A DNA stretch of 64,000 nt from Aquamicrobium aerolatum DSM 21857 (GTDB lineage: Bacteria; Pseudomonadota; Alphaproteobacteria; Rhizobiales; Rhizobiaceae): positions 186,001 to 250,000 of the forward strand of contig NZ_FORF01000002.1 in the NCBI RefSeq assembly GCF_900113935.1. The letters are read 5' to 3'. A program made the translations under genes and the position numbers. The notes below the pieces were generated by a model, which saw only the letters and a program-made list of their open reading frames with translations, was not told the origin of the DNA and did no database searches. Of this stretch, positions 1-9,296 are shown one piece after another; position 1 is the first letter of the stretch; the number at the start of each line of letters is the position of its first letter.

Positions 1-1453
1 GATCGCGCAGCAGGTCGAGCACCTTGGCCTGGATCGAAACGTCAAGCGCGGCCACACTTTCATCACAGACGATCAGCTTCGGCTTCAGCGCAAGGGCGCG
101 CGCAATGCAGATACGCTGACGCTGGCCGCCAGAGAACTGATGCGGATAGCGATTGTAGACGCTGGGCGACATTTCCACCCGCTCCAGCAATTCATGCACC
201 CGCGCCCGCTGTTCCTGCGCGGTGCCGATGCCGTGGATGACGAGCGGCTCGCGGATGAGTTCGCCAATTGTCATGCGCGCATCCAGCGCCGCCATCGGGT
301 CCTGGAACACGATCTGCAGGTCACGGCGCAATTCCTTGCGTCCGGCGGTGTTGAGATCGTCGAACGCCTTGCCGTTGATTTCGATGCGGCCGGTATGCGG
401 CACGAGGCCGACCAGTGCCTTGGCCATGGTCGACTTGCCACAGCCGGATTCGCCGACGAGAGAGAGCGTTTCGCCGCGATAGATTTCCAGCGAGACATGC
501 TCGACGGCGTGCACGCGCGCGGCGACACGGCTCAACAGCCCCTGACGGATCGGGAAATTCACCGAAACATCGTCGTAACGCACTAGCACGTCACGCCCCT
601 CATGCAGCGGACGCGACGCCCCTGCGCCAAGGCGCGGCACAGCGGCGAGCAGGTCACGCGTATATTGCTCCTGCGGGGCGTCGAACAGGTCGATGGTCGA
701 GGCCGTCTCGACCATCTTGCCCTTGCGCATGACAATGACACGGTCAGCCATTTCGGCGACGACGCCCATGTCATGGGTAATGAGGACGATGGCGGTGCCG
801 AGTTCTTTCTGAAGATCGCGCAGCAGATCGAGCACTTCGCGCTGGACCGTGACGTCGAGCGCAGTGGTCGGCTCGTCGGCAATCAGCACATCCGGGCGTA
901 GCGCAATCGCCATGGCGATCATGACGCGCTGGCGCATGCCCCCGGACAGTTCATGCGGATATTGTTCGAGGCGCTTTTCCGGCTGTGACAGGCGAACCGA
1001 GCGCACGGCCTCAAGCGCACGCGCACGAGCCTGCGCAACCGACAGCGGTTCATGGGCCCGGATCGCTTCAACCAGCTGACGGCCGATTGTCATCACCGGA
1101 TTGAGCGCTGTCATCGGCTCCTGGAAGATCATGGCGATGCGCGCGCCGCGCATCTCCTGGAGTTTTTTCTCAGGCAAGGTGGTCAGTTCGGTTTCGCCGA
1201 AGCGAATGGAACCGCCGGTCACGCGCACTGCCGGGGCTGGTAAAAGCCCCATGCAGGCAAGCGAGGTGATCGACTTGCCCGAGCCGCTTTCCCCCGCGAT
1301 CGCAAGTGTCTGGCCGCGATGAAGATCGAAGCTGAGCCCTTCGACCAGGGGGATGAGCCCCTGATCCGAACGGGCTGAAACCTGCAGGTCGCGAACCGAC
1401 AAAACGACGTCGGAAGCTGTATCGACCACGGGAGAAAGCATAGCGGAGGTCAT
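1..1453 (-). CDS. Fused dipeptide/oligopeptide ABC transporter ATPase (DppD-DppF type), cut by window edge
   Basis: This is the energising subunit of a peptide-type importer, with two ATPase domains in one chain. About 484 codons lie in the window and the 3' end is missing; fused members of this family are usually about 540-620 residues. Domain 1 has Walker A GESGSGKS near residues 54-61, followed by LSGGMRQRV and the Walker B motif [11 protein letters not shown]. Domain 2 has Walker [10 protein letters not shown] near residue 333, then FSGGQRQRI and [10 protein letters not shown]. The ATG at 1453 shares an ATGA overlap with the formamidase stop, so it is the last visible gene of the amiC operon and probably translationally coupled. 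The substrate cannot be read from the ATPase; the operon suggests an amide or amidated peptide. Confidence 0.93.
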   Translation of the reverse strand, partial: MTSAMLSPVVDTASDVVLSVRDLQVSARSDQGLIPLVEGLSFDLHRGQTLAIAGESGSGKSITSLACMGLLPAPAVRVTGGSIRFGETELTTLPEKKLQEMRGARIAMIFQEPMTALNPVMTIGRQLVEAIRAHEPLSVAQARARALEAVRSVRLSQPEKRLEQYPHELSGGMRQRVMIAMAIALRPDVLIADEPTTALDVTVQREVLDLLRDLQKELGTAIVLITHDMGVVAEMADRVIVMRKGKMVETASTIDLFDAPQEQYTRDLLAAVPRLGAGASRPLHEGRDVLVRYDDVSVNFPIRQGLLSRVAARVHAVEHVSLEIYRGETLSLVGESGCGKSTMAKALVGLVPHTGRIEINGKAFDDLNTAGRKELRRDLQIVFQDPMAALDARMTIGELIREPLVIHGIGTAQEQRARVHELLERVEMSPSVYNRYPHQFSGGQRQRICIARALALKPKLIVCDESVAALDVSIQAKVLDLLRD

Positions 1454-2409
1454 TCGAAGACGGCCCTCGGGAAGTAGAAGCTGACCACGACGTTCGGCAT
1501 GTCGACGATTTCGGAAATGCGAAGATCGCCGCAGGTCGAGACGAGCATGTAGGCGTCGACCGGATCGAGCTTTTGCGTTGCGCAAAGAAGATCGATCATG
1601 TTGGCAACGGCATCCTTGGCCGCAGCCCACAGGTCCGGACCGATGCCGGTGGTGACTTCATAGCCCTTCGCGTCGAGGTGGCGCGTAACCGGTCCCGGCG
1701 TCGTGAAGCGCGGCGTCTTCAGCGGCTGGTCCTTGATCAGGTCGAGCGTCAGGACGACATCGAACGGGCTTTCGATTGCGGTGCCGCAAACCTCGCCATC
1801 GCCCTGTGCGGCGTGGGTATCGCCAACCGAGAACAGCGCGCCGTCAACTTCTACCGGCAGGTAGAGCGTCGTGCCCGCGGCAAGGTCGCGAATGTCGAGA
1901 TTGCCGCCGACACGGCGCGGCGGAACCACCGAGTGAAGTCCGTTTTCGGCCAGCGCATTGCCGATGGTGCCGGCAAATGGCTTGAGCGGCACGCGGCCAT
2001 TCTTGCCGAACAGGGCCGGCTCCATGCTGCTGGCGTCGAATTTCCACACATTGAGGGCCGGCTCAGGGAACTGGTCGGTCAACAGCCCGAAACCGGGAAT
2101 GTTGGCGGTCCAGCCGAAGCCCGCACCATCGCGCAGCTGCGGCGTGAAGCTGTCGATCGTGACCTTGAGCACGTCGCCCGGCTTGGCGCCGTCAACGTAG
2201 ATCGGTCCGGAGACCGGATTGATCTTGCCGAAGTCCAGCGCCTTCACGTCCTCGACGGTGGACTGGGGGCCAAGCTGGCCCCCAGAACTGTCAAGGCACT
2301 GGAACAGGATCGTCTCGCCCGGTGCAGCCGTCAGGGCAGGGGCAAACGAGTTGTCCCAGCCGAAATGGTGCTGATGGGCGTGGATCGTGTGATTACAGTG
2401 CTTGCACAT
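1450..2409 (-). CDS. Acetamidase/formamidase family amidohydrolase
   Basis: The 319-residue protein belongs to the FmdA/AmdA family, which hydrolyses formamide, acetamide or related short amides to ammonia and the carboxylate in the cytoplasm. Family features seen are the His-rich N-terminus (HNHTIHAHQHHFGWDNS after a CKHC pair), the stretch PGDVLKVTID, and GDTHAAQGDGEVCGTAIE near residues 196-213, the usual metal and active-site segment. No signal peptide is visible. It starts 8 bases after the substrate-binding protein gene and overlaps the ATPase gene by 4 bases. Placement under AmiC/AmiR-like sensors supports an amide substrate; which amide is not decidable from sequence. Confidence 0.93.
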   Translation of the reverse strand: MCKHCNHTIHAHQHHFGWDNSFAPALTAAPGETILFQCLDSSGGQLGPQSTVEDVKALDFGKINPVSGPIYVDGAKPGDVLKVTIDSFTPQLRDGAGFGWTANIPGFGLLTDQFPEPALNVWKFDASSMEPALFGKNGRVPLKPFAGTIGNALAENGLHSVVPPRRVGGNLDIRDLAAGTTLYLPVEVDGALFSVGDTHAAQGDGEVCGTAIESPFDVVLTLDLIKDQPLKTPRFTTPGPVTRHLDAKGYEVTTGIGPDLWAAAKDAVANMIDLLCATQKLDPVDAYMLVSTCGDLRISEIVDMPNVVVSFYFPRAVFE

Positions 2410-2417
2410 GCCGGATG

Positions 2418-4034
2418 TTACTCCTTGATGAAGACGTAGTCGTAATTGACCGGGATGGAGACCGGATCGACGTACAGCTCGTCAGCCCCACCCATGCGGG
2501 CGGACTTCATGGTGAAGCGCTGTTCGTTGAACACCGGTGCCCATGGAGCGTCTTCCATGACCTTCATGTAGATTTCCGACCATTTGGCCAGACGCTCGCC
2601 TTCCTTGGCTGGATCGACGATCGAGTCTGCTGCCGCGGCCATCTCGTCGAGCGCCGGGTTGCAGTACTTGGACCAGTTCCAGCCGCCTTCAACCGCGCCA
2701 CCGCAGCCGAGGATCGGACCGTAGAAGTTTGCCGGATCCGGGAAGTCGGCGATCCACGCCATGCCGCCCGACCAGATCATCGGCGCAGTGCCAGCACCGC
2801 CAGCCTCGATGACGTTGGCCTGCGCCAGCGACTTGATCGAGACATTGATACCGATGGCCTTCAGATCCTGCTGGATCGCCTGGGCGATACGCGGGTTCGG
2901 GTCGGTGTTCATGACGAACATTTCGGTGTCGAAACCGTCGGCATAGCCAGCCTCGGCCAGCAGCTTCTTGGCGCCTTCCTGGTCGAACTTGTAGCCTTCA
3001 TAGCCTTCGGTGTAGCCCGGCATTGACGGCGGCAACGGCTGGGTTGCAGGAACTGCACGGCCGTTGATGACCTGGATGATGCGGTCCTTGTTGATCGCCA
3101 TGTTGACGGCACGGCGCACTTCGACCTTGTCGAACGGAGCCTGCGTGACATTCATGGTGATGTATCCGGTGTGGAGCTGGCCACCCTCGACGACGAGGCT
3201 CGCCTGGGCTTCGTCCTTCATCACTTCGACGAACTTTGCCGGCGGAATGCCGTCGCCCGGAATGTCGACTTCGCCATTCTGCGCACGCAGCAAGGCGACG
3301 ACCGGCTCCTGACCAACTTCAACCGTGAAGCTGTCGAGGTAAGGCACGCCCGAAATCCAGTAATCTGCGTTCTTTTCGAACACGAGACGCTGGCCCAGCG
3401 ACCATTCGGCGAGCTTGAATGCACCGGTGCCGACCGGCTTCTTGCCGAAATCCGCGCCGGCAGCTTCGACAGCTTCCTGCGGCACGATAAACGAGAAGTT
3501 CAGCGCCATGATGTGCAGGAACGTAGCGTCGGGACGCGAAAGCTTGATGACGACAGTTTCGGCGTCCGGCGCCGAAATGCCGGCCACGGCGTCCGCCTTG
3601 CCTTCGGCTGCTTCGTCATAGCCTTCGATCGAGGCGAAGAAGCCCTGACCCGGCGACTGGGTGGTCGGATTGACGACGCGGTTGATCGAGTAGACGACGT
3701 CGTCGGCAACCAGCTCGCGGCCATTGTGGAACTTGACGCCCTTGCGCAGCTTGAACGTGTAGGTCAGGCCGTCTTCGGAAATCTCGTAGCTTTCGGCCAG
3801 GCCCGGACGCAAGGTCGTGGTGCCCGGATCGTAATCCATCAGGCCGTCGAACAGCGACTTGATCATCGACCAGTTCTGCCAGTCATAGCCGATGGCCGGG
3901 TCGAGCGTCGCGACGTCATCCTTGTAGGTCAGCACCATGTTGCCGCCATAGCTCGGCTCGGTTGCCGATGCCGGGGCAAAGGCAGGCAGAGCGAAAATGG
4001 CTGCCAGTGCTGTCGATAGGATTAGCTTTCTCAT
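2418..4034 (-). CDS. Peptide-type ABC transporter substrate-binding protein (SBP family 5)
   Basis: The 538-residue periplasmic binding protein has a signal peptide (MRKLILSTALAAIFALPAFA, cleavage likely after SAT near residue 25). Family 5 hallmarks follow: YKDDVATLDPAIGYDWQNW at the mature N-terminus, LRPGLAESYEISEDGLTYTF near residues 75-95, and KLRKGVKFHNGREL. It would deliver substrate to the permeases at 4060-5879. The family binds peptides, opines, nickel or glycosides; the linked formamidase and amide sensor suggest an amide-containing ligand, which is inference. It is separated by 25 bases from dppB upstream and 8 bases from the formamidase gene downstream. Confidence 0.94.
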   Translation of the reverse strand: MRKLILSTALAAIFALPAFAPASATEPSYGGNMVLTYKDDVATLDPAIGYDWQNWSMIKSLFDGLMDYDPGTTTLRPGLAESYEISEDGLTYTFKLRKGVKFHNGRELVADDVVYSINRVVNPTTQSPGQGFFASIEGYDEAAEGKADAVAGISAPDAETVVIKLSRPDATFLHIMALNFSFIVPQEAVEAAGADFGKKPVGTGAFKLAEWSLGQRLVFEKNADYWISGVPYLDSFTVEVGQEPVVALLRAQNGEVDIPGDGIPPAKFVEVMKDEAQASLVVEGGQLHTGYITMNVTQAPFDKVEVRRAVNMAINKDRIIQVINGRAVPATQPLPPSMPGYTEGYEGYKFDQEGAKKLLAEAGYADGFDTEMFVMNTDPNPRIAQAIQQDLKAIGINVSIKSLAQANVIEAGGAGTAPMIWSGGMAWIADFPDPANFYGPILGCGGAVEGGWNWSKYCNPALDEMAAAADSIVDPAKEGERLAKWSEIYMKVMEDAPWAPVFNEQRFTMKSARMGGADELYVDPVSIPVNYDYVFIKE

Positions 4035-4059
4035 TACAGTCCTCCTGTTGGTTGATTGG

Positions 4060-4980
4060 TCAGCGCAACTTGATGCGCGGATCGATAAGCGGCGAAATCA
4101 GGTCGGCAATCAGGTTGCCGATAACGATGCCGCAAGCTGAGACGAGCGTGACGCCCATGATGATCGGGATGTCGACACGCTGAATTGCCTGCCATGCCAG
4201 CTGCCCGATGCCGGGCCAGCCGAAGACACTTTCGACGACGACGATGCCGGACATGAACAGGCCGATGTCGATGCCGATCATGGCGATGATCGGCAGGATC
4301 GCGTTTGGCAAGGCATGTCCGAGGATCACCTTGCCGCGACCCAGCCCCTTGGCGCGCGCGGTGCGGATAAAATCGGCGCGCAACACGTCGATCATCGACG
4401 AGCGCATGATGCGCGAATACCAGCCCGAACCAAGGATGCCGAGCGTGACTGCTGGCAAGACCAGGTGCGCGAAGGTGCCGTAACCGCCGATCGGAAACCA
4501 GCCGAGCTTGACCGCAAAGATGAAGAGCAGCAGCAACGCGACCACGAATTGCGGCGCCGAGACGGTCATGAAACTGGTCAGCATCAGGCCATTGTCGATG
4601 GCCTTGCCGCGGTTGAGCGCGGCGACGATGCCCAGTGGCAAGCCGATCAGAAGCTCGCAGGAGATCGCCGCGACCAGCAGCAGCAGCGTGGCCGGAAGGC
4701 GCGAGGCGATGAGTTCGGCAACCTCGGTCTTTTGCAGGTAGGACCGCCCCAGATCGCCCTGCACGAGGTTCCAGAGATAATTGCCGTACTGGACGAGGAA
4801 CGGCTGGTCGAGCCCAAGCTGCTGGCGGATGCTTTCAACCGTCGCAGCCGTTGCCGAACGACCGGCGATCTGGCGCACCGGGTCGGCCGGCAGCACGTAG
4901 AGCAGCACGAAAGTGATGAAGGAGACGCCGAGCAGGATCAGTGCCGATTGGAACAGGCGTCGCAGGATATAGGCGGCCAT
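4060..4980 (-). CDS. ABC transporter permease, DppB type
   Basis: The 306-residue inner-membrane permease opens with the family N-terminus MAAYILRRLFQSALILLGVS and the first membrane helix. About six helices are visible, with the cytoplasmic EAA loop around RTARAKGLGRGKVILGHALP near residues 216-235, which docks on the ATPase. The C-terminus DLISPLIDPRIKLR is typical of DppB and OppB proteins. Its start codon shares one base with the stop of the dppC-type gene (TGATG), so the two permeases are translationally coupled. Confidence 0.95.
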   Translation of the reverse strand: MAAYILRRLFQSALILLGVSFITFVLLYVLPADPVRQIAGRSATAATVESIRQQLGLDQPFLVQYGNYLWNLVQGDLGRSYLQKTEVAELIASRLPATLLLLVAAISCELLIGLPLGIVAALNRGKAIDNGLMLTSFMTVSAPQFVVALLLLFIFAVKLGWFPIGGYGTFAHLVLPAVTLGILGSGWYSRIMRSSMIDVLRADFIRTARAKGLGRGKVILGHALPNAILPIIAMIGIDIGLFMSGIVVVESVFGWPGIGQLAWQAIQRVDIPIIMGVTLVSACGIVIGNLIADLISPLIDPRIKLR

Positions 4981-5879
4981 CAGTCACGCCCCTGTTGCGT
5001 CGGGTCGAGGATGTCGCGCAAGGCGTCCCCCACGAGGTTGAAGGCAAGGGCAAGCAGCAGGATCGCCGCGCCCGGAATGAAGACGAGCCAGGGTGCCGAC
5101 TGGAAGTAGGTCTGGTTCTCGAAGATGATATTGCCCCAGGACGGGATCGGCGGCTGAACGCCGATGCCGAGGAACGACAGCGTCGCTTCCAGCAGCACGG
5201 TGGTGGAGATCCCCAGCGTGCCCCAGACGATCAGCGTCGGGATCAGATGCGGCAGGATGTGCTTGAACAGGATCCGGCCATGGCCCGCGCCCAGCGTCTT
5301 TTCGGCGGCGATGTAGTCGCGCTCGGCAAGCGATGAGGTCTGCGTGAAGATCACGCGCGCGGTCTGCACCCAGTTCACGAAGGCGATGACCATGGCCACG
5401 ATCCACAGCGACGGCGCGAAGATCGCGGCAAGGCAGATCGCCAGCAACAGCGCCGGAAAAGCCATCATCAGGTCGGTGAAACGCATCAAAATGCCGCCGA
5501 TGACACCACGGAAATAGCCAGCGGTAACGCCAACCAGCGTTCCGATCAGCAGCGCCGCGCCATTGGCAACAAGACCGATCACCAGCGAGGTCTGCGCGCC
5601 ATAGAGAATGCGCGAAAACAGGTCGCGACCCAGAAGGTCGGTGCCGAACCAGAACTGATCGCCCGGCGGCAGCGGCGCACCCTCGATGGTGAGGCCATCG
5701 AAAAACTGCTCGTAGGGATTGAACGGAGCAATCCAGCTGGCAAAGACCGCGCCGCCGACACAGATCGCGATGATCAGCAGGCCGAGCAACGCGAGTTTGC
5801 GCTGCACCAGACGCCGCAGGACGGAGGGTCCGCTTTCCGGCGCAGCCAATGGCTCAGGCGAGATCGAAATGTCTGCCAT
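4980..5879 (-). CDS. ABC transporter permease, DppC type
   Basis: The partner permease is 299 residues from the chosen start. It has the OppC/DppC N-terminal helix, a periplasmic loop with FGTDLLGRDLFSRILYGAQTS, the EAA-type loop AAEKTLGAGHGRILFKHILP, and the family C-terminus NLVGDALRDILDPTQ. I chose the ATG at 5879 (MADISISPEP) because AAAGGGG lies 8 bases upstream; an in-frame start at 5912 would extend further into the regulator gene. The gene overlaps the 3' end of the ANTAR regulator gene by 26 bases. Confidence 0.93.
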   Translation of the reverse strand: MADISISPEPLAAPESGPSVLRRLVQRKLALLGLLIIAICVGGAVFASWIAPFNPYEQFFDGLTIEGAPLPPGDQFWFGTDLLGRDLFSRILYGAQTSLVIGLVANGAALLIGTLVGVTAGYFRGVIGGILMRFTDLMMAFPALLLAICLAAIFAPSLWIVAMVIAFVNWVQTARVIFTQTSSLAERDYIAAEKTLGAGHGRILFKHILPHLIPTLIVWGTLGISTTVLLEATLSFLGIGVQPPIPSWGNIIFENQTYFQSAPWLVFIPGAAILLLALAFNLVGDALRDILDPTQQGRD

Positions 5880-6465
5880 CGTCGGTGCCCCTTTCGTTCG
5901 AGTGGTTTGCAACCAGCCGCTCGGCGGCGGTTTCGATCGTCACGCGCCACGCCATCGCGGTCTGGCGCAAAAGGTCATAGGCCTCGGCCTCGGTCTTGCC
6001 TTTCATGACGAAGATCATGACGGCGCGGACAATTGTCTGGCGCGACGACAGGCGATTCTGCAGATCGGCGATCAACGCCGCCGATGATTTGGCGAGGTCG
6101 AAATTGCTGCGCGCAACCAGCAGCGCGGCATAGACGCCCTTGTCGCTCAGCGGCTTCAGAAGCTGCGCATGCGCGCCCATTTCCATCGCCCAGCGCAGCC
6201 TGCCGGGCGCTTCAGAGGCGATCAGCGCGATCATCGGCATCGGCGATGCACCGGGAGCCCAGGGGAACTGCTCGTTATGGCCAGTATCGGCATCATAAAA
6301 GATGAAGTCGGCACCAAGCGCCTCGGCGGGCAGTTCCGGCCATGCCTCGCGAACCACCAGCCCAATGACTTCAAGCTGTCGTACCAGCCCCTGAATCGAG
6401 GGATGAGGGCGGTGGAGAATCCACGCGACCGAGCCCCCGACATTTTCCGTTCGGAAATGACTCAT
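5854..6465 (-). CDS. amiR: AmiR-like ANTAR-domain antitermination regulator
   Basis: The 203-residue protein resembles AmiR of Pseudomonas. The N-terminal part (about 10-130) looks like a receiver-like domain without clear phospho-acceptor context, and a C-terminal ANTAR RNA-binding domain follows (about 135-195, around LQNRLSSRQTIVRAVMIFVM and GKTEAEAYDLLRQTAM). In the family, AmiR binds leader RNA and stops formation of an intrinsic terminator, and is held inactive by AmiC until amide binds. Here the ATG overlaps the amiC stop (ATGA), and a terminator-like hairpin lies in the leader just upstream of amiC. The symbol reflects family resemblance, not proven orthology. Confidence 0.85.
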   Translation of the reverse strand: MSHFRTENVGGSVAWILHRPHPSIQGLVRQLEVIGLVVREAWPELPAEALGADFIFYDADTGHNEQFPWAPGASPMPMIALIASEAPGRLRWAMEMGAHAQLLKPLSDKGVYAALLVARSNFDLAKSSAALIADLQNRLSSRQTIVRAVMIFVMKGKTEAEAYDLLRQTAMAWRVTIETAAERLVANHSNERGTDDGRHFDLA

Positions 6466-7538
6466 GGCACCACCTTGAGGAAAACATCACCCTTCGGCGC
6501 GCGTGAACGGTGCGTCAGGTACGGGTCAGCACGGACCGGCGCCACGCACTTGATCTCGTTGAATCTACCATTTTCAAGTCGGGCAATGATGGCGGGCTGA
6601 CGGGCATGAAGGTGCGTGGCATCAAGGCGCGGCTTCTGACCTGCCCGGATCGCGGTATTCAGGAGCTCCGAAAGCGGCATCTTCTCAGCACCAGGACGCC
6701 CATTGAGAAGCTGCGCGAGTTCATGCACCGACTGGCGGGCGACTTCATGGAACGAACCGCCAAAACCGCCATTCGGCTCAAACCATGGCCCCGCAGCAAC
6801 GAGCCCTTCCGCCGCGCCTCCGGTAGCCTCAATCTCGCTTTCAGTGAAATTGCACGAAAGCACGGTGAAACCCTTGTCGAAACCGGGCTCCTGCTTCAGC
6901 GCCGACAGACGGCGCAGAAACGCGTAGGAGCTTTCTCCGACGAGAGAGTTGAGGATGAAATCCGGCTTCAGGGCGCGGATATCATGAATGATGTGGTCGA
7001 TTTCGGTGTCGCCGATGGGCAGATAGCGGTCGCCGAGCACACTTCCGCCAGCGCCAAGCACACGCTCACGCGCGATCTGCGCCAGCTCCCAGCCCCAGAT
7101 GTAGTTGGAGCCGATGAAATAGGCCCGCGTGCCAAGCGTCGGAAGCGCCCAATCGAGCAATGGCAACAAATGCTGGTTGGGGCACGAATGGGTGTAGGCA
7201 ACACGCTCCGAAGCTTCGAACCCCTCATAAGGCACGGGATACCACAGGACGCCGTCGAAACGCTCCAGCTCCGGGATTACTTCCTTGCGGCTGGCCGACG
7301 TGGTGCACCCGAAGATGTGACGCGCAGGCGTGTCCCGCAGGATCTCGCGGCAGAGCGCGGCGTAACGATCAAGCCGGCCCTCGGGATCGGACTCGTGAAC
7401 ACGAAAAGTGATGTCGAGGCTGTCGTCGGCATTCACTTCTTCTACGCCACGCAGCACGCCATCGCGGCTGGCGCGCGACAGGGCTGCGTACATGCCACTG
7501 CGCGAGAGAAGAACACCTATTTCAACGACCCGCTTCAT
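6462..7538 (-). CDS. amiC: AmiC-like amide-sensing periplasmic-binding-fold regulator
   Basis: The 358-residue protein belongs to the AmiC/UrtA-like Leu/Ile/Val-binding fold. It begins VEIGVLLSRSGMYAALSRAS without a signal peptide, so it should be cytoplasmic, as expected for AmiC, which sequesters AmiR and releases it on amide binding. Further family segments are IFGCTTSASRKEVIPELE, LWYPVPYEGFEASE and YFIGSNYIWGWELAQIARE. It is the first gene of a seven-gene operon with amiR, the peptide-type importer and the formamidase. The alternative, a solute-binding protein of a urea-type importer, is less likely because there is no export signal and an ANTAR gene follows directly. Confidence 0.87.
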   Translation of the reverse strand: MKRVVEIGVLLSRSGMYAALSRASRDGVLRGVEEVNADDSLDITFRVHESDPEGRLDRYAALCREILRDTPARHIFGCTTSASRKEVIPELERFDGVLWYPVPYEGFEASERVAYTHSCPNQHLLPLLDWALPTLGTRAYFIGSNYIWGWELAQIARERVLGAGGSVLGDRYLPIGDTEIDHIIHDIRALKPDFILNSLVGESSYAFLRRLSALKQEPGFDKGFTVLSCNFTESEIEATGGAAEGLVAAGPWFEPNGGFGGSFHEVARQSVHELAQLLNGRPGAEKMPLSELLNTAIRAGQKPRLDATHLHARQPAIIARLENGRFNEIKCVAPVRADPYLTHRSRAPKGDVFLKVVP

Positions 7539-7553
7539 CGATCACTCAATATG

Positions 7554-7597
7554 AAAAACCCCGCGCCGACTCGCGCGGAAACGCGATCGAAACGGGG
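7554..7597 (-). terminator. Leader intrinsic terminator upstream of amiC (candidate AmiR target)
   Basis: On the minus strand the outer arm CCCCG (7597-7593) pairs with CGGGG (7563-7559), directly followed by TTTTT. An inner stem TCGCG/CGCGA closes a hexaloop TTTCCG. It lies between the promoter at 7648-7675 and the amiC start at 7538, so it would stop transcription before the operon. The hexaloop lacks the A1/G4 pattern known for ANTAR targets, so the exact AmiR contact is not identified. Confidence 0.7.
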
Positions 7598-7647
7598 CTC
7601 GGATGCCAAATATTTGCCACAGTCTAGCGTCGCCGGCTGCACAATGG

Positions 7648-7675
7648 AAGATAAATTACGTCATCAGACTGTCAA
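7648..7675 (-). promoter_or_regulatory. Sigma70-like promoter of the amiC operon
   Basis: On the minus strand a perfect -35 box TTGACA (7675-7670) and a -10-like TATCTT (7653-7648) are separated by 16 bases. Predicted initiation near 7641 leaves an untranslated leader of roughly 100 bases that contains the terminator at 7554-7597 before the amiC ATG. Confidence 0.65.
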
Positions 7676-7751
7676 ACTACGGTTGCGCACTGAAAAACGC
7701 TCAATACCGCAAGGAAATTGCGTAGCTAACCAAGTCACTTCTCAGCTAATT

Positions 7752-9296
7752 TCAAACTTCCCGCCCAGCAGGCGTGCGCGCGCCAAGTGACTCGATTCCC
7801 AGCGCAGCACGCAACCGCCGCGAGATGATATCGATGACGACTGTGGCCAGCATGGTGACAAGCAAGAGGACCACGGCGCGATCTATGCGGATTTCCTGAA
7901 TGGCCGCACCGACGTAGAAACCGAGCGTGCTGATGCCAAGCAAGCCGACAAGCGCGGACTCACGCACGATGATCTCCCAGCGATAGAAACAGAGCGCGAG
8001 GAACGAACCGTAGACGCGCGGCAGAAGTTCGAAGAAATAAAGGTTTGCCCCTCGTGGCGCGTCCGCCCGCAGACCTTGATGAATACCCGTCGACTGTCGT
8101 CCGAGAAGATGCGCGATGATCGTGCCATTGTGCAAGCCAAGCGCCAGCACCGCTGGCAGCATCGATGGACCGAACACCTGAAGCAGAATGTAGGCGAGCA
8201 TGTATTCGGGCGTCGAGCGCCCGACCACCAGCCCGATATGGCCGAAAACGGCTCCGATTCGACCGGTGAGCGAGCGCACGATCAGCGGAAAGCCCAGCAA
8301 TGCGACGATTCCCGCCACGACTAGCGCGATCTGCGCCACGATCATCGTTGCCGCAAGTCCGGGCAGAGCCTGATTGAGCATCAGTTTCTCAAGCCAGCTC
8401 CAGAACCGCCCCCAGGTCGCCAACTCGGAAATGTCGCCATTGCGCAGCGGAGCCGGGACGATGTCGTGGGTCAAAAACCTGCTCAGTGCGCCGGACGCCA
8501 TCGGCGGCGTCTGAAGCGTCGCCAGAAAGGCGATGGACGCGGCAATGTAAGCAGGCGCCAGCGCGCCGCGCATCCACCAGCGCATCGTTGCGATGAGCAC
8601 ATAATAGATGATCAGCACCGCCGCGACCGCGCCATACATGCCCTGCTTGAGGAAACTGTCGAGCTCGAATCCGAGCGTTGGCAGGCCGACAAAGCCCAAG
8701 ACGGCGGACGAGCGCAGACCGCATTCCAGGCGATAAAGCACGTAGATCCTGATTTCGCGCAACGCCAGCGGCAGGCGCGCAAAGAAATGGATCGAGATCG
8801 GATCAGCCTTCGGAGGCACCGCCGCGACAGGGCGGGGGTCGGCTTCGTCAAGATATTCAGAAAACACCTTGGCGAAAATACCGGAATAGGAAATCGCGAT
8901 GGCGAGCACGCCAGTCGCGGCGGATAGGCCGGTGATCTGCATCAGCAATATGGCCCAGAACAGCTCATGGATCGAGCGAATGCAGATGCAGAAGAGGCGA
9001 ACGGGGCGGTAGTGGTAGAATGGAGCGAGAGCAAAGCCGACGGTGGCGCCAGCGGCAACACCGCAAATGGCGAACGAGATCGTCAGTGCCGCAGCGTAGG
9101 AGAGGCTGCCGATGGCGGAAAAGTCGGGCGAGAGCAATCCGCGCCCCATCCGGGCCAACTCGGCCCAGGGATCGTGCGACGCAATGCGGAAATCCGCGAC
9201 GGGCATGAGAGCGATCGCGAGCGCAACGAAGGCCGCCGCTGTGCCGACACGGCCAAGACGGGGCAGGGAGCGCTCAGCGACCGCGATATAGGACAT
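7752..9296 (-). CDS. Fused two-domain ABC permease of PhnE family (putative selenate importer)
   Basis: The 514-residue permease contains two PhnE-like units in tandem: about 1-250, with the EAA-type loop near LPLALREIRIYVLYRLECGLRSSAV written here in part (LPLALREIRIYVLY), and about 280-514, with FELLPRVYGSFLALCFYRWE. PhnE is normally one unit that dimerises, so this is a natural tandem fusion. I start at the ATG at 9296 (MSYIAVAERS) with TGAGGA a few bases upstream; a longer in-frame reading runs through the ATPase gene and is a shadow. It overlaps the ATPase gene by 23 bases. With the two upstream genes it forms a PhnCDE-type importer; selenate is inferred from the binding protein and the adjacent tRNA-Sec. 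Confidence 0.85.
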   Translation of the reverse strand: MSYIAVAERSLPRLGRVGTAAAFVALAIALMPVADFRIASHDPWAELARMGRGLLSPDFSAIGSLSYAAALTISFAICGVAAGATVGFALAPFYHYRPVRLFCICIRSIHELFWAILLMQITGLSAATGVLAIAISYSGIFAKVFSEYLDEADPRPVAAVPPKADPISIHFFARLPLALREIRIYVLYRLECGLRSSAVLGFVGLPTLGFELDSFLKQGMYGAVAAVLIIYYVLIATMRWWMRGALAPAYIAASIAFLATLQTPPMASGALSRFLTHDIVPAPLRNGDISELATWGRFWSWLEKLMLNQALPGLAATMIVAQIALVVAGIVALLGFPLIVRSLTGRIGAVFGHIGLVVGRSTPEYMLAYILLQVFGPSMLPAVLALGLHNGTIIAHLLGRQSTGIHQGLRADAPRGANLYFFELLPRVYGSFLALCFYRWEIIVRESALVGLLGISTLGFYVGAAIQEIRIDRAVVLLLVTMLATVVIDIISRRLRAALGIESLGARTPAGREV

